Assembly: GCA_017544005.1 (NCBI GenBank)
Contig: JAFYEZ010000047.1
Location: forward strand, 1 to 59,551
DNA from: Bacteroidales bacterium
GTDB lineage: Bacteria; Bacteroidota; Bacteroidia; Bacteroidales; UBA932
Reading direction: 5' to 3'
DNA length: 59,551 bases
The notes under the pieces were generated by a model, which did not search any database, was not told the DNA's origin, and saw nothing but the letters and a program-made list of their open reading frames with translations. Below are positions 25,531-34,583 of the stretch, in pieces; positions within the stretch are counted from its first letter, which is position 1; each line of letters begins with the position of its first letter. A program made the translations under genes and the position numbers.

Positions 25531-26607
25531 ATGAAACGATTCTCCAGAATCCTGCTTCTCCTCTCCCTCGCATCTTTTGCCACCGTTTCGTGCATGTCAT
25601 TCGACCAGGAGGGTGAGCGGACAGCCGACCAGAAAAAAATCGGGTTCGACATCAGCGTCACCCGCGATGGAACCCCCATCCCCAAAGAGCGGATCGTCAC
25701 GCGTAACGGCATGGTGGACGCCCAGGATTATATCGCCACGATGGACCCGAACCGCCCCTTCGGCCTGATCGGTATCGAAAAGGACAGCGGCGCCATCTAC
25801 CTGGAGAACGCCTCCGTATATCAGCGGGAAGGTTCCTATTCCCTCTCCCTGGATCCCAACAGCTGGTCGCTGCCCACGCCAATCGTTTTCAGCGCCTACT
25901 ATCCGCACATTGAGGGCGTTGCCTACGGTGCCGGCAACACGACCTATTCCCTGGCATTCGGTGTGAGCGAGACAGACGCAGGTCCGCTCGTTTCCAAGAC
26001 GGTGGAGCGCTATGTCTCTCAGATCAACATGCTTCCGCTCGAGTTCAACCATATCACCAACGACATCGGCTTCAAGGTCTGCGACGTCACCCCGACCAAA
26101 GAACTCCAGGGTCTGATTCACCTGCGCGAGCTCCGGGCCATCAACGTGGCCTCCGCCGGCGTCTATGTGAACGACCTCAAGAAAGGCCTCGGCCGCTGGT
26201 CCTTCAGCGGATACTACCGGGATGTCACCGTCTTTGCGGGCGATGCCCTGGTGGGCGTCGGCTCCGAGAACGAACGGTTCGTCGGTTCCTCCAGCCTGGT
26301 GGAGCACATGGCGGAAAGCAAGCGCTATTACGCCGTGCCGGATGAACTCGAACCCGGCAAGCAGTTCGTGGAGGTCGTCTTCGACGTAGACGGCTTCACC
26401 CTCAACGGATTCCACTACGCTCCCCTCAAGCACCAGATTCGCAAATACATGCTCTATGGCTTGCTGGAAGACAACCTGTGCGTCCCCGGAAAGCAGTACA
26501 CCTTCCACATTGGCATCGACCTGACTTCCGTCTATAAGGAGATCGTCTTCTCGGCGACGATTTCTGACTGGGAGACCGCCATCTACGAGAACAACGACGA
26601 CTTTTAA
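25531..26607 (+). CDS. Fimbrillin-like surface lipoprotein
   Basis: A 358-residue predicted lipoprotein with a signal peptide ending FATVSC (Cys21). The body resembles the two-domain beta-sandwich of fimbrillin/Mfa1-type proteins of Bacteroidales, with FSAYYPHIEGV and an interdomain region around ITNDIGFKVCDV; identity to a named pilin is not clear. It probably sits on the outer membrane. It is the first gene of an operon with a TPR sensor kinase 11 bp downstream, so it may be the surface component of a signalling system. Function unproven. Confidence 0.7.
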   Translation: MKRFSRILLLLSLASFATVSCMSFDQEGERTADQKKIGFDISVTRDGTPIPKERIVTRNGMVDAQDYIATMDPNRPFGLIGIEKDSGAIYLENASVYQREGSYSLSLDPNSWSLPTPIVFSAYYPHIEGVAYGAGNTTYSLAFGVSETDAGPLVSKTVERYVSQINMLPLEFNHITNDIGFKVCDVTPTKELQGLIHLRELRAINVASAGVYVNDLKKGLGRWSFSGYYRDVTVFAGDALVGVGSENERFVGSSSLVEHMAESKRYYAVPDELEPGKQFVEVVFDVDGFTLNGFHYAPLKHQIRKYMLYGLLEDNLCVPGKQYTFHIGIDLTSVYKEIVFSATISDWETAIYENNDDF

Positions 26608-26618
26608 TCCCGAATCCC

Positions 26619-28562
26619 ATGGGCAAAAGATTCGCGTTACTGTTCCTGCTCTCCTTCTCCTTCCTGAGTGCCGGCGCACAGAACAATCCCTTTGACCTGG
26701 ACGACGAATGCTACGCGTGCTACCTCGAGGCCGAGGCGCGCGTCGGCAAAGAGGGCTTCCTGGAAGCCAACGACAAGCTGCTGCATAAGGCGCTGGAAAA
26801 GGGCGATACCAAAGCCCAGACCCTCTATTATGTAGAACGGCTCAAGAACCAGATCCGCGTGCTGCGTTCCGCACAGAAAGGCCTCGACGGAGACAGTATC
26901 GATCCCAAGGACGATTCGCTGGTCATGAAGTGCATGAACGAGCTTCAGACCATCGCCCGGAAATACAATTTCCCGCAGTATTTCTACTATTCTTACGACC
27001 TGGTCCAGAATTACTACTATAATTCGCACCGTTTCCTGAAGGTGGCGGCGCTGGTCCAGAAGATGCAGCACGAGGCCCAGGTGAACGATGAGCCCTACGG
27101 CATCTGGATGGGCTACCGCTACCTGGCCAGCATGTATATTGCCCAGAACGACTACGTATCGGCGAAAAAGTACATCCAGACAGCGCTCGACCTCTATCAG
27201 ACGACCGACGATCCCACCATTCTCCGGCAGTCTGCCACCCGTCTCTACTGTGACCTGGCCGACACCTATCCCATCGGGTCGGACTCGGTGCGCGTCAACA
27301 TCGCCCTGGCCAAGGCAAACTGCAAGCAGCATCTCGATACCCTGCGCTGCGCTTACACGGAGGCCAAACTGCATGCGCTGGACAAGGATATCGACGCTTA
27401 CGAAAAGGACCGCGACTACTGCCTTTCCGACCGCTTTATCACCCAGATCAGCTCGACGGCCAAGCGGATGTTCAAGTATATCGACGCCATTGTCTATGCC
27501 AAGCCCGGCCAGTCCCCGGTCATCGATATCTCCAGCATGACCCGCCACCTGAGGGAGGTCAAGTATATCGCCAATATCGCGGAAGTCTATGGTTTTGAAA
27601 CCCTGGCCTTCGACGTCGAAAAGCGGCTGGCCGCCTACTACGAAGGCGAAATTTCCAAATCCAACCAGTCCAAGCTGGTGGAGCTGGACGCCGCCCTCGG
27701 CAACCGGGAACTCTCCGAAAAGGTGGACCAGGAGACCCACCGCGCCGAAATGCTCCGCCGGATCGAGGTCATCCTCATTCTGGTGATTCTGCTCGGCGCC
27801 CTGGCTTTCCTGTGGATGCACAACCGCCGCCTGCGTCATGCCAACGAGCAGGTCCGCCACGCCAACGAGGCCAAGACCCGCTTCATCCAGAACATGAGCC
27901 ATGAGGTCCGCACGCCGCTCAACGCCATCGTGGGATTCTCGCAGCTGCTCTCGCTGCCCGACGGCTCCTTCAGCGCCGAGGAAAAAGATGAATTCGCCGC
28001 CCATATCGTCAACAACTCCAAGATGCTGACGATGTTGCTCGATGATATCCTCAACACCTCCGCGATGGACTCCGGAAGCTACAGCATCATCAACGAGCCG
28101 GGCGAATGCAAGGCGATGTGCGAGGCGGCCCTCTCCAGCGTGGAGCATCGCGTCCAGCCCGGGGTCAAGCTCTACTTTGTCCCGGAGACAGAGGCCCCCT
28201 GCCCCGTCACCACCGATCCGCGCCGCGTGCAGCAGATTCTCATCAACCTGCTGACCAACGCCTGCAAGCACACCGCGCAGGGCGAAATCAAACTGACCTA
28301 CTCCACCACGGAGGAGCCCGGATTTGTCCAGTTCTCCGTGACGGATACCGGAACCGGCGTGCCCGCCGACCAGGCGGAAGCCATTTTTGAGCGCTTCACC
28401 AAACTGAATGATTTCGTGCAGGGTACGGGTCTCGGTTTGAGCATCTGCCGCGAGATTGCCGTCAAGATGGGCGGCCGCGTCTGGCTCGATACCACCTATA
28501 CGCAGGGCGGCGCCCGGTTCGTCTTCTCGATTCCGGTCGAGGCGCCCGTACAAACCGCTTAA
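26619..28562 (+). CDS. TPR-type membrane sensor histidine kinase
   Basis: A 647-residue kinase. A signal peptide (to about residue 20) precedes a ~360-residue helical periplasmic region of TPR type, one membrane helix at ~383-402 (VILILVILLGALAFLWM), a coiled linker, then DHp and ATPase domains. The phospho-accepting His428 lies in NMSHEVRTPLNAIVGFSQLL. The N box is NLLTNACKH (~543), with DTGTGVP (~574) and GTGLGLSI (~602). There is no receiver or DNA-binding domain, unlike Bacteroides hybrid regulators. The adjacent 139-residue receiver protein is the likely partner. Confidence 0.92.
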   Translation: MGKRFALLFLLSFSFLSAGAQNNPFDLDDECYACYLEAEARVGKEGFLEANDKLLHKALEKGDTKAQTLYYVERLKNQIRVLRSAQKGLDGDSIDPKDDSLVMKCMNELQTIARKYNFPQYFYYSYDLVQNYYYNSHRFLKVAALVQKMQHEAQVNDEPYGIWMGYRYLASMYIAQNDYVSAKKYIQTALDLYQTTDDPTILRQSATRLYCDLADTYPIGSDSVRVNIALAKANCKQHLDTLRCAYTEAKLHALDKDIDAYEKDRDYCLSDRFITQISSTAKRMFKYIDAIVYAKPGQSPVIDISSMTRHLREVKYIANIAEVYGFETLAFDVEKRLAAYYEGEISKSNQSKLVELDAALGNRELSEKVDQETHRAEMLRRIEVILILVILLGALAFLWMHNRRLRHANEQVRHANEAKTRFIQNMSHEVRTPLNAIVGFSQLLSLPDGSFSAEEKDEFAAHIVNNSKMLTMLLDDILNTSAMDSGSYSIINEPGECKAMCEAALSSVEHRVQPGVKLYFVPETEAPCPVTTDPRRVQQILINLLTNACKHTAQGEIKLTYSTTEEPGFVQFSVTDTGTGVPADQAEAIFERFTKLNDFVQGTGLGLSICREIAVKMGGRVWLDTTYTQGGARFVFSIPVEAPVQTA

Positions 28563-28580
28563 TTCATTCCGATACCCGAT

Positions 28581-29000
28581 ATGATTCCGCTTTACGCCCA
28601 AGATCACGACTACAGCAAGTACAACGTGCTGGCTGTCGATGACATTCCCATCAACCTGCTGCTGGTGCAGAAGATGCTGGCGCGCTACAACTTCACCCTT
28701 CGCACCGCCGCCAACGGCCAGCAGGCGCTCGACGCCATCGCCGAGCAGAAACCGGACCTGATCCTGCTGGATCTGATGATGCCGGTCGTGGACGGATTCG
28801 AGGTAATTCGCCGTCTGAAGGAAAACCCGGAAACCGCTGACATCAACATCGTGATTCTCAGCGCGCTGAACTCCAACGAAGATGTCGTCAAAGGGTTCAG
28901 TCTCGGGGCCAACGACTTCATCATGAAGCCCATCATCATGGAACGCCTGCTGACCTGCGTCTCCACCCAGCTCCAGCTCGTCGAAGCCAAAAAGAAATAG
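28581..29000 (+). CDS. Stand-alone response regulator receiver protein
   Basis: A 139-residue single-domain receiver without an output domain. The acidic pair is Asp20-Asp21 (AVDDIPINLLL), the phospho-acceptor is Asp64 in LILLDLMMPVVDGFEV, the switch residue is Ser94 and the conserved Lys is Lys116 in DFIMKPI. All catalytic residues are present, so it should be active. It lies 18 bp after the kinase and 6 bp before the kinase-less TPR protein. CheY-like action by protein contact, or a phosphorelay role, is likely. Confidence 0.93.
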   Translation: MIPLYAQDHDYSKYNVLAVDDIPINLLLVQKMLARYNFTLRTAANGQQALDAIAEQKPDLILLDLMMPVVDGFEVIRRLKENPETADINIVILSALNSNEDVVKGFSLGANDFIMKPIIMERLLTCVSTQLQLVEAKKK

Positions 29001-29006
29001 CCGAAG

Positions 29007-30323
29007 ATGCGTCTGACGCTGCGCCACCTCCTTCCGGCACTCCTCCTGCTACTTTTCGCGCAGGTGGCGGAAGGACAGATCGTCAACCGGCTCAAAGTCG
29101 ATGCGCCGACCTTCGAGCGGTATGCCTACTGCCGCATGCAGCGCTTCAACCCGGACAACCTGCCCTTCGCGGATTCGCTCTACCGGGCCGGAGCGCAGGA
29201 CGGCAACTTCCGCTACATGTGCATGGCCCTCGCGCTGGAATTCCCGGTGCGATTCGCCCTGGACGACTTCGACCGGATGGACGCCGCCGTGGCGGAAATC
29301 AAGACCCTGCTGGCGGACAAGAAAGAGTTCCGCTCCTTCTATTTCTCTGTGCTTCACGAGTATTGCGAATACCTGCTGCAGGCGGATCGCATGTCCGTGG
29401 CCATGCTGGAAGCACGCGCCATGGAGCGGCTGGCCGCAGAAGAAAAGCAGCCCGCCGGCATGATGTACGCCTACCGGATCGTCGGTCTGATCCAGAGCTA
29501 CCGCGACAACTCCTACCTGGCCATCCGCAACTTTGAAAAGGCTGCCCGCTATTGCAAAGAGGCCCGCAGCGAGCAGGAACTTCCCAGCCTGCAGATTCTG
29601 ATGGCGCAGGAGTACATCCGGCTCCGGGAATTCGAAAAGGCGGAGGAGCATTGCGCACTGGCGGAGGCCTACCAGGACTTCTTCCCCTCCATCCGCATCA
29701 AGGCGCTGATGACGCGCGCCATCCTCTACAACGCGGAGAAGGATTGGAAATCGTTCGACGACTGCTACGCGGAACTGCTCGCCAGCCCGCTCTACGCCGT
29801 GCAGGCGGATGCCGATGCGCGCTACGGGATTGACATCTTCTACCTGCTCTCCCGCAAGCGCTATGACGAGGCCCTCTCCAAGGCGGATTCCCTGGGGACG
29901 GCCCGCGACCGGTACGACACCCGCCAGAGCATCTACGCCGCCCAGGGGCGCTACGACCGTGCCTACGGCGAACTGCTGGCGCTCGTGAATGAAAAAGACT
30001 CTATCTATATCAAGGTGCAGAACGAAGACCTGGCCATCCTGGACGCGGAGATGAACAACGCCCAGCTGCGGGAGGAGGCCGAACGGCTGCGCCACCAGAA
30101 CCAATACACGATCCTCCTGGGCTTTCTCGTGATGTTCGTCATCGCCTTCTTCGCCATCCTGATGGGACAGTGGCGGCTGCGCCAGAACCTCGAGGAGATG
30201 AAACAGAAGAACATCCAGATGCTCTCTGCCCGCCGCGCTTATCGCCGGGCACTGGAGCACAAGGAGAATGAGAACGCGACCAAAATCAAGATATTACAGA
30301 ACAGCAAGGCTGCACGGTTATGA
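29007..30323 (+). CDS. TPR membrane protein resembling a kinase sensor but without kinase domains
   Basis: A 438-residue protein with a signal peptide (to about residue 23), a ~330-residue TPR-like helical periplasmic region (for example the stretch FEKAARYCKEA), one membrane helix at ~367-388 (ILLGFLVMFVIAFFAILMG) and a ~45-residue charged cytoplasmic coiled coil that ends before any His box. The layout copies the sensor half of the kinase two genes upstream. It may be a co-sensor, a heterodimer partner or a decoy. It shares an ATGA overlap with the next gene. Confidence 0.8.
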   Translation: MRLTLRHLLPALLLLLFAQVAEGQIVNRLKVDAPTFERYAYCRMQRFNPDNLPFADSLYRAGAQDGNFRYMCMALALEFPVRFALDDFDRMDAAVAEIKTLLADKKEFRSFYFSVLHEYCEYLLQADRMSVAMLEARAMERLAAEEKQPAGMMYAYRIVGLIQSYRDNSYLAIRNFEKAARYCKEARSEQELPSLQILMAQEYIRLREFEKAEEHCALAEAYQDFFPSIRIKALMTRAILYNAEKDWKSFDDCYAELLASPLYAVQADADARYGIDIFYLLSRKRYDEALSKADSLGTARDRYDTRQSIYAAQGRYDRAYGELLALVNEKDSIYIKVQNEDLAILDAEMNNAQLREEAERLRHQNQYTILLGFLVMFVIAFFAILMGQWRLRQNLEEMKQKNIQMLSARRAYRRALEHKENENATKIKILQNSKAARL

Positions 30324-30748
30324 AAAAGAACAAACCCTCCCTCCTGAAGTATTACAAGAATGAACTGCTGGCTTTTGCGCTATTCCTGACGGGCGCCACG
30401 CTGGCCATGCTGGGACTGATCCGGATCGTTCCGCTCGTTGCGGGCATCCTGGGGGTCGTCATCCTGTCGGCCGGCCTGTTCTTCTTCTGCCTCCGCTATA
30501 CCTCCGAGACCACCTACAAGGATTTCTACAAGGAGAATTATGAGATCGAGCACGAGACCATCGAGGAGGATATCCGGCAGTCGATGGCTTATCACCGCTA
30601 TCAGGAAGCGGTCATCAACCGCTACGAAAGCGCCTGCCGCGACCTCGGCATCAGCGAGGAGCAGAAGAACTGGCTCCTCCGCCTCCTGACCGACGAAAAA
30701 GACCGCGTGGACGAAGAGCTCAAGGCCGCCGGCGGCGGGCATATTTAG
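30320..30748 (+). CDS. Small membrane protein of the signalling operon, unknown function
   Basis: A 142-residue protein with two closely spaced membrane helices (residues ~16-33 and ~37-58) and a ~80-residue charged, helical cytoplasmic tail rich in Glu and Arg. No family was recognised. It is translationally coupled (ATGA) to the kinase-less TPR protein and is the last gene of the operon. The arrangement suggests a membrane partner of the TPR proteins, which is inference. Confidence 0.75.
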   Translation: MKKNKPSLLKYYKNELLAFALFLTGATLAMLGLIRIVPLVAGILGVVILSAGLFFFCLRYTSETTYKDFYKENYEIEHETIEEDIRQSMAYHRYQEAVINRYESACRDLGISEEQKNWLLRLLTDEKDRVDEELKAAGGGHI

Positions 30749-30929
30749 CGGCGGTGCTGAGAGGTGGCCGCGCGGCGGTGGCGCGGCGGTGGCGGCAGTG
30801 GCGGCGGCGGTTGCGGTTGCGGTTGCGGCGGGGCGAGCGCGGCTGCTGCATCTTAGATATCTTCGCTCCCCCTCTCGAAGCGGCTTCTCGCGTGGCGGTT
30901 AAACTCCTGACACTCAACGATGTGACGAT

Positions 30930-30961
30930 AATCGGTCAGCCATTTTCGCCGACCGATTTTT
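30930..30961 (+). terminator. Rho-independent terminator of the signalling operon
   Basis: AATCGGTC (30930-30937) pairs with GACCGATT (30951-30958), and the T run continues to 30961. It lies about 180 bases after the last gene. Confidence 0.6.
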
Positions 30962-31258
30962 ACGTTCTCCCTGTCTATCAACACGTTACCCGCCACGGCC
31001 TCCTCTGCCCCGCTGCTGCTTCCCAGCCACTTCCGGGGCTCTTCCAGGACACGGCCGGGTCACTGCTGGTGCTCTGCAGGTCCACTGCAGGTCCACCGCA
31101 GAGCACTGACAGAGTCACGCTCTTTCCTCCCGCCCCCCGAGGAGCACGTCAACTGGATGATTTACAGCGAATTACTAAAATCAAGTATCCCATTTTCGCC
31201 GACACAAAATCCACAACTACCTCTCCTCCACCACTTTACCGTGCTCCTCCAAAAGCGA

Positions 31259-31282
31259 AGGGAACCCGCCCACGCGGATTCC
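31259..31282 (-). terminator. Terminator of the beta-helix lipoprotein gene
   Basis: A ten-base stem (GGGAACCCGC with GCGGATTCCC, one mismatch) around loop CCAC. On the minus strand it is followed by TTCGCTTTT. It lies about 40 bases past the stop of the 1080-codon gene. Confidence 0.6.
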
Positions 31283-31319
31283 CCTCGAAAGAATAAACTT
31301 GTTAACGATATTTGTTACA

Positions 31320-34300
31320 CTAAGGAGTCGTGTCAACCTTATAGTTATATGATAGCGTCTTTTTCGTCACAGAATTGAGTTGAGTCACTGCCGGATCTAC
31401 ATTTTGAACAGAAGTTCCTGTAGCAAAAGTCGGGTAATATGTACCACTCTTAGGTTCTACGTTGAAATAGCCACTCGAGATAGTGAGGTGGGGCAATTGT
31501 GTCGAGGAGGTATATCCTCGGCCAAAGATTTTGCCATAATAATAACCGCCATTAACTGAAAGAGTTCCGGCGCTTTCACTCGTTCCGATGTAAAATATAC
31601 CTCTGGAAGCAGTAGTGGATGTAGTGTATACTCGACAATTCGTAAGTGTCGTATTCGCATTGGAGCCACCCGTGAAAACGCCCACCAAACCGTCAGATTC
31701 TGAGCCAGAAGTAATCTCCGTGTCAGTTATAGTTAAAGTACCCGCTGCATTGGAGACGCCTGTTAGCATGCCTGTAGAATAGAGAATACAGTCAGTAATT
31801 ATCAAAGTGGAGCTAGAATTGTTAACCCGAACAACTGCTTGAGCACCATACGTTCCGGACGCAACGGTTTTAGTAGTTTTAATTAATATACCAATTAACG
31901 AGACCGTGCCTGTTCCAATCTTATTCACCACATTTGATTCGCTACTACTAATCATTCCTTTAGGGCTTCCTGAGTCAATAACAGTAAGACTATTATTGCT
32001 ATTTAGCAAAGAAGAGACAGATGTCTCAATCGTACGGCCATTCAAATCAAGTTTTATAGGTTTTGTGGAGTGAGTGAGATTCACAGCAGCATCTGTAATA
32101 ATACTCTCCAAAAGCTGTATTCTTATTGTGTCTTCGGATCCATTATAAGAGCAAGCGGCAGCAACAGCGGCACCCCATGAACCATAATTCTTGCCTGCAA
32201 CCGTAGCTACCACGGAAGAAGCCTTAACCTGATAATCATATGAGCGGGCCTTGAATACCTCGGAGGCAGCTGCAGAAGCATAACCATCCGCCATCCACGC
32301 GTCATCGGGCTCATAACGATAATAACCGCCGGAGAGCGCAAGGGTGCCGCCCGTCTTTACGATATCCGCTGCACCACCACCGTAGAAATGGCCGTCATAA
32401 ATATCCAGCGTACCGCCCGAGACATTCACCGCATTTGTGGTGCCATAGAAGGAGCCGCTGTTGAAGGAGGTGGAACCATCAGAGACGCTCAATGCGACGG
32501 CTCCGGTCGTCGTCAGTTCGCCGCTGGAACCCAAATCATTGATAACCAGCTTTCCTGCAGCAGAGATAGCTGGAGAAGCCGTGGAAGAAATCGTATGGCC
32601 GTTCAGATCGAGGACTACATTGTAGGTATTACCAGAATTGACTGCCATCGTCCGGGAAGCAGTTGCATCTGCTTTTAACGTCAGCGTGGCTGGGCCATAT
32701 CCTTTTGCTCTTTGGTCCGCGCCCTTGAAGGCGCTCTCGATGGAGCCGTGATTCCAGCTATAGGTACTCTGCTTTACATCTGCCACCGTAGGCGTGGCGG
32801 AGACGTCAGAAACGGTAAACGGATAAGTATCGGAAGTGCCCGCATCAGGATTGAGCACATTTGTATAGATGACATCTGTACTGCTCTTGGCATAAGTTTC
32901 TTGTATAGGTTTGTTGAAACAGCCTCCCGTAACATAAGCAACCCCGTTGGCAGCCGTAGTACCATTTGAACCGACCGGATTGACACCGGTTGAATTAAAG
33001 AATCCGCCGGAAACGTTGATGACACCGCCATCGGAACCCGCATAAATCAACGTACCAGCGCTCGTCGATTCGGTGTTGTCGAAAACGCCGCCGGTTATAT
33101 TCACGACAGCACCGGCGCCACCTACGCGGACTACATTGTAACCGCTGGAACCACCCCTGCTGAAAGTACCGCCGGAAATACGAATCATCGCTGACTCTGT
33201 AGCGACAATCGTATGTCCAGTTGACCACAAGACGATTGAACCACTGAGCTCAGCCTCAGCACCTGTCACAACGGATATCGCCCGATAATTCTCCGAAATG
33301 GCCTTTCCGGCAGAGAGATATCCTCTCGTACCGTCACCAGTCAGATAAATGGTACCATAACTGGAAGAACTGTGGGTAATCGTGCAGCCCTGATAATAGA
33401 GCGTACCGCCAGCTTCCACATAGATGGCGCGGCCGCCCGCGTAGGTAGATGTAATCGTACCCTGTTCTGCCAGCGTAGCCGAAGAAGAGTCCAGGATGGT
33501 CAGCGTACGTCCGGTTGCACGAATCTGTTTCGAAGTCGTCAGATTGTGGCCGTTCATATCGATTGTAACAGCGCCCGAACCCGCATCATCGATATCGAAA
33601 CGGGTAGTGGTCGAGCAGTCTGCAAGCAGGGTAAGCGTCACGTTGACGGTAGCCAGATTGGCAGCATTGAAAGCATCTTCGATGGCACCATATTTCACAC
33701 CGTTCACGTCAGCGACCGGGGCGCCGAGATTCTTCTGCATATAGTAGTAGTTGCCGGCCACGATGTCCGTTGCGGCGATGCTTGCCAGGTTGCCGTAATC
33801 GTTGGCACCGTCGCTGGCACGAAGGGCGATCTTGGCACCCGCCGTCGGGAGGGTCGCAAAGTAGATGGCCGTCTCGCAGATGTTACCGGCGCCGGTAGCC
33901 CAGCTGCCCGTAGCCGTGGCTGTGGCAGGCGCAGTTGCCGGTGTCAGCACCAGGTTGCCGCCTCCATCGACCTCGAACGTCCCCGAGGTGATCAGACCGT
34001 CCACAGAGATCGAAGTAACCGTAGCTGCCGCGGGAAGTTTGAACTTGGTGACGCCGATGATGGCCGTCTGGTTCTCGAAGCTCAGCGATGCACTGCCGGC
34101 GGTAATCTCCGCCGTCGCGCACATCAGCACGGGAGAGTCGTCATCCAGGACGCCGCTCTGGGTGCCAAGATTAACGGTCAGTTTGCCCCCCGCAATGTCA
34201 CCCTCCACGTTGTCAGGAGAGTAAATCGCATAAAGTTTTGTGGCTGCACCCGGCACATAGCTACCGGCATCCAGCGTCGCACGGCCGGAGCCGTCCACTG

Positions 34301-34562
34301 CCGCCACCGAGAAGGTGAACGTCTCACCCTGGTCGTCCCAGCCGATGATCTCGTCACCGACTGTCCAGGACGGGGTAATCGTGTGGGTTGACGCATTATC
34401 CACGTCGTACGTCACGCGGGTAGCATCCGGAGCTACAATCGTCGCCGTCAGGTTCAGTTTTCCATTGTCGATGGTCTGTCCGCCATCAATATCACTGTTC
34501 TGGCAGGAAGCTGCAAAAAGCAGAATCGCCAGAATCGAAACAAATCTCGTAATCTTTTTCAT
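31320..34562 (-). CDS. Large beta-helix surface lipoprotein with fimbrillin-like N-terminus
   Basis: A 1080-residue predicted lipoprotein: signal peptide ending LFAASC (Cys20). The N-terminal ~270 residues resemble a fimbrillin-like module with TRVTYD and SWTVGDEIIGWDD. The rest is a right-handed beta-helix type region with many GGTF, SGGYY and NGGYYYG turns. It is arranged in three units, each opening with an AIEDAF/SIESAF/SWGAAV segment and a hydrophobic strand followed by DMNGHNL, DLNGHTI or DLNGRTI. The last third of the gene (31320-32200) is clearly more AT-rich than the rest. Likely a surface-exposed adhesin or binding protein; ligand unknown. A 54-residue peptide gene lies 21 bp upstream. 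Confidence 0.8.
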   Translation of the reverse strand: MKKITRFVSILAILLFAASCQNSDIDGGQTIDNGKLNLTATIVAPDATRVTYDVDNASTHTITPSWTVGDEIIGWDDQGETFTFSVAAVDGSGRATLDAGSYVPGAATKLYAIYSPDNVEGDIAGGKLTVNLGTQSGVLDDDSPVLMCATAEITAGSASLSFENQTAIIGVTKFKLPAAATVTSISVDGLITSGTFEVDGGGNLVLTPATAPATATATGSWATGAGNICETAIYFATLPTAGAKIALRASDGANDYGNLASIAATDIVAGNYYYMQKNLGAPVADVNGVKYGAIEDAFNAANLATVNVTLTLLADCSTTTRFDIDDAGSGAVTIDMNGHNLTTSKQIRATGRTLTILDSSSATLAEQGTITSTYAGGRAIYVEAGGTLYYQGCTITHSSSSYGTIYLTGDGTRGYLSAGKAISENYRAISVVTGAEAELSGSIVLWSTGHTIVATESAMIRISGGTFSRGGSSGYNVVRVGGAGAVVNITGGVFDNTESTSAGTLIYAGSDGGVINVSGGFFNSTGVNPVGSNGTTAANGVAYVTGGCFNKPIQETYAKSSTDVIYTNVLNPDAGTSDTYPFTVSDVSATPTVADVKQSTYSWNHGSIESAFKGADQRAKGYGPATLTLKADATASRTMAVNSGNTYNVVLDLNGHTISSTASPAISAAGKLVINDLGSSGELTTTGAVALSVSDGSTSFNSGSFYGTTNAVNVSGGTLDIYDGHFYGGGAADIVKTGGTLALSGGYYRYEPDDAWMADGYASAAASEVFKARSYDYQVKASSVVATVAGKNYGSWGAAVAAACSYNGSEDTIRIQLLESIITDAAVNLTHSTKPIKLDLNGRTIETSVSSLLNSNNSLTVIDSGSPKGMISSSESNVVNKIGTGTVSLIGILIKTTKTVASGTYGAQAVVRVNNSSSTLIITDCILYSTGMLTGVSNAAGTLTITDTEITSGSESDGLVGVFTGGSNANTTLTNCRVYTTSTTASRGIFYIGTSESAGTLSVNGGYYYGKIFGRGYTSSTQLPHLTISSGYFNVEPKSGTYYPTFATGTSVQNVDPAVTQLNSVTKKTLSYNYKVDTTP

Positions 34563-34583
34563 TTGCTTTCTGTGTTAAATCGT

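Larger units (their letters stand above)
30749..31319. other. Gene-free region with repeats and hairpins
   Basis: About 570 bases lacking a convincing gene. It begins with G-rich GGCGGT/GGTTGC simple repeats (about 30762-30835). A hairpin followed by a T run lies at 30930-30961, an 11-base tandem duplication TGCAGGTCCAC at 31075-31096 lies inside a hairpin (31069-31106), and a terminator for the leftward gene lies at 31259-31282. A 180-codon frame crossing it has an arginine-rich, family-free sequence and is not called. Confidence 0.6.

Noticed and set aside
30754-31296. A 180-codon frame after the signalling operon
   Set aside because: The sequence is arginine-rich low complexity turning into unrelated residues, crosses a terminator hairpin, and resembles no family.
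33372-34391. A 339-codon plus-strand frame opposite the beta-helix gene
   Set aside because: It is the antisense shadow of a repetitive gene and has no start context or family match.
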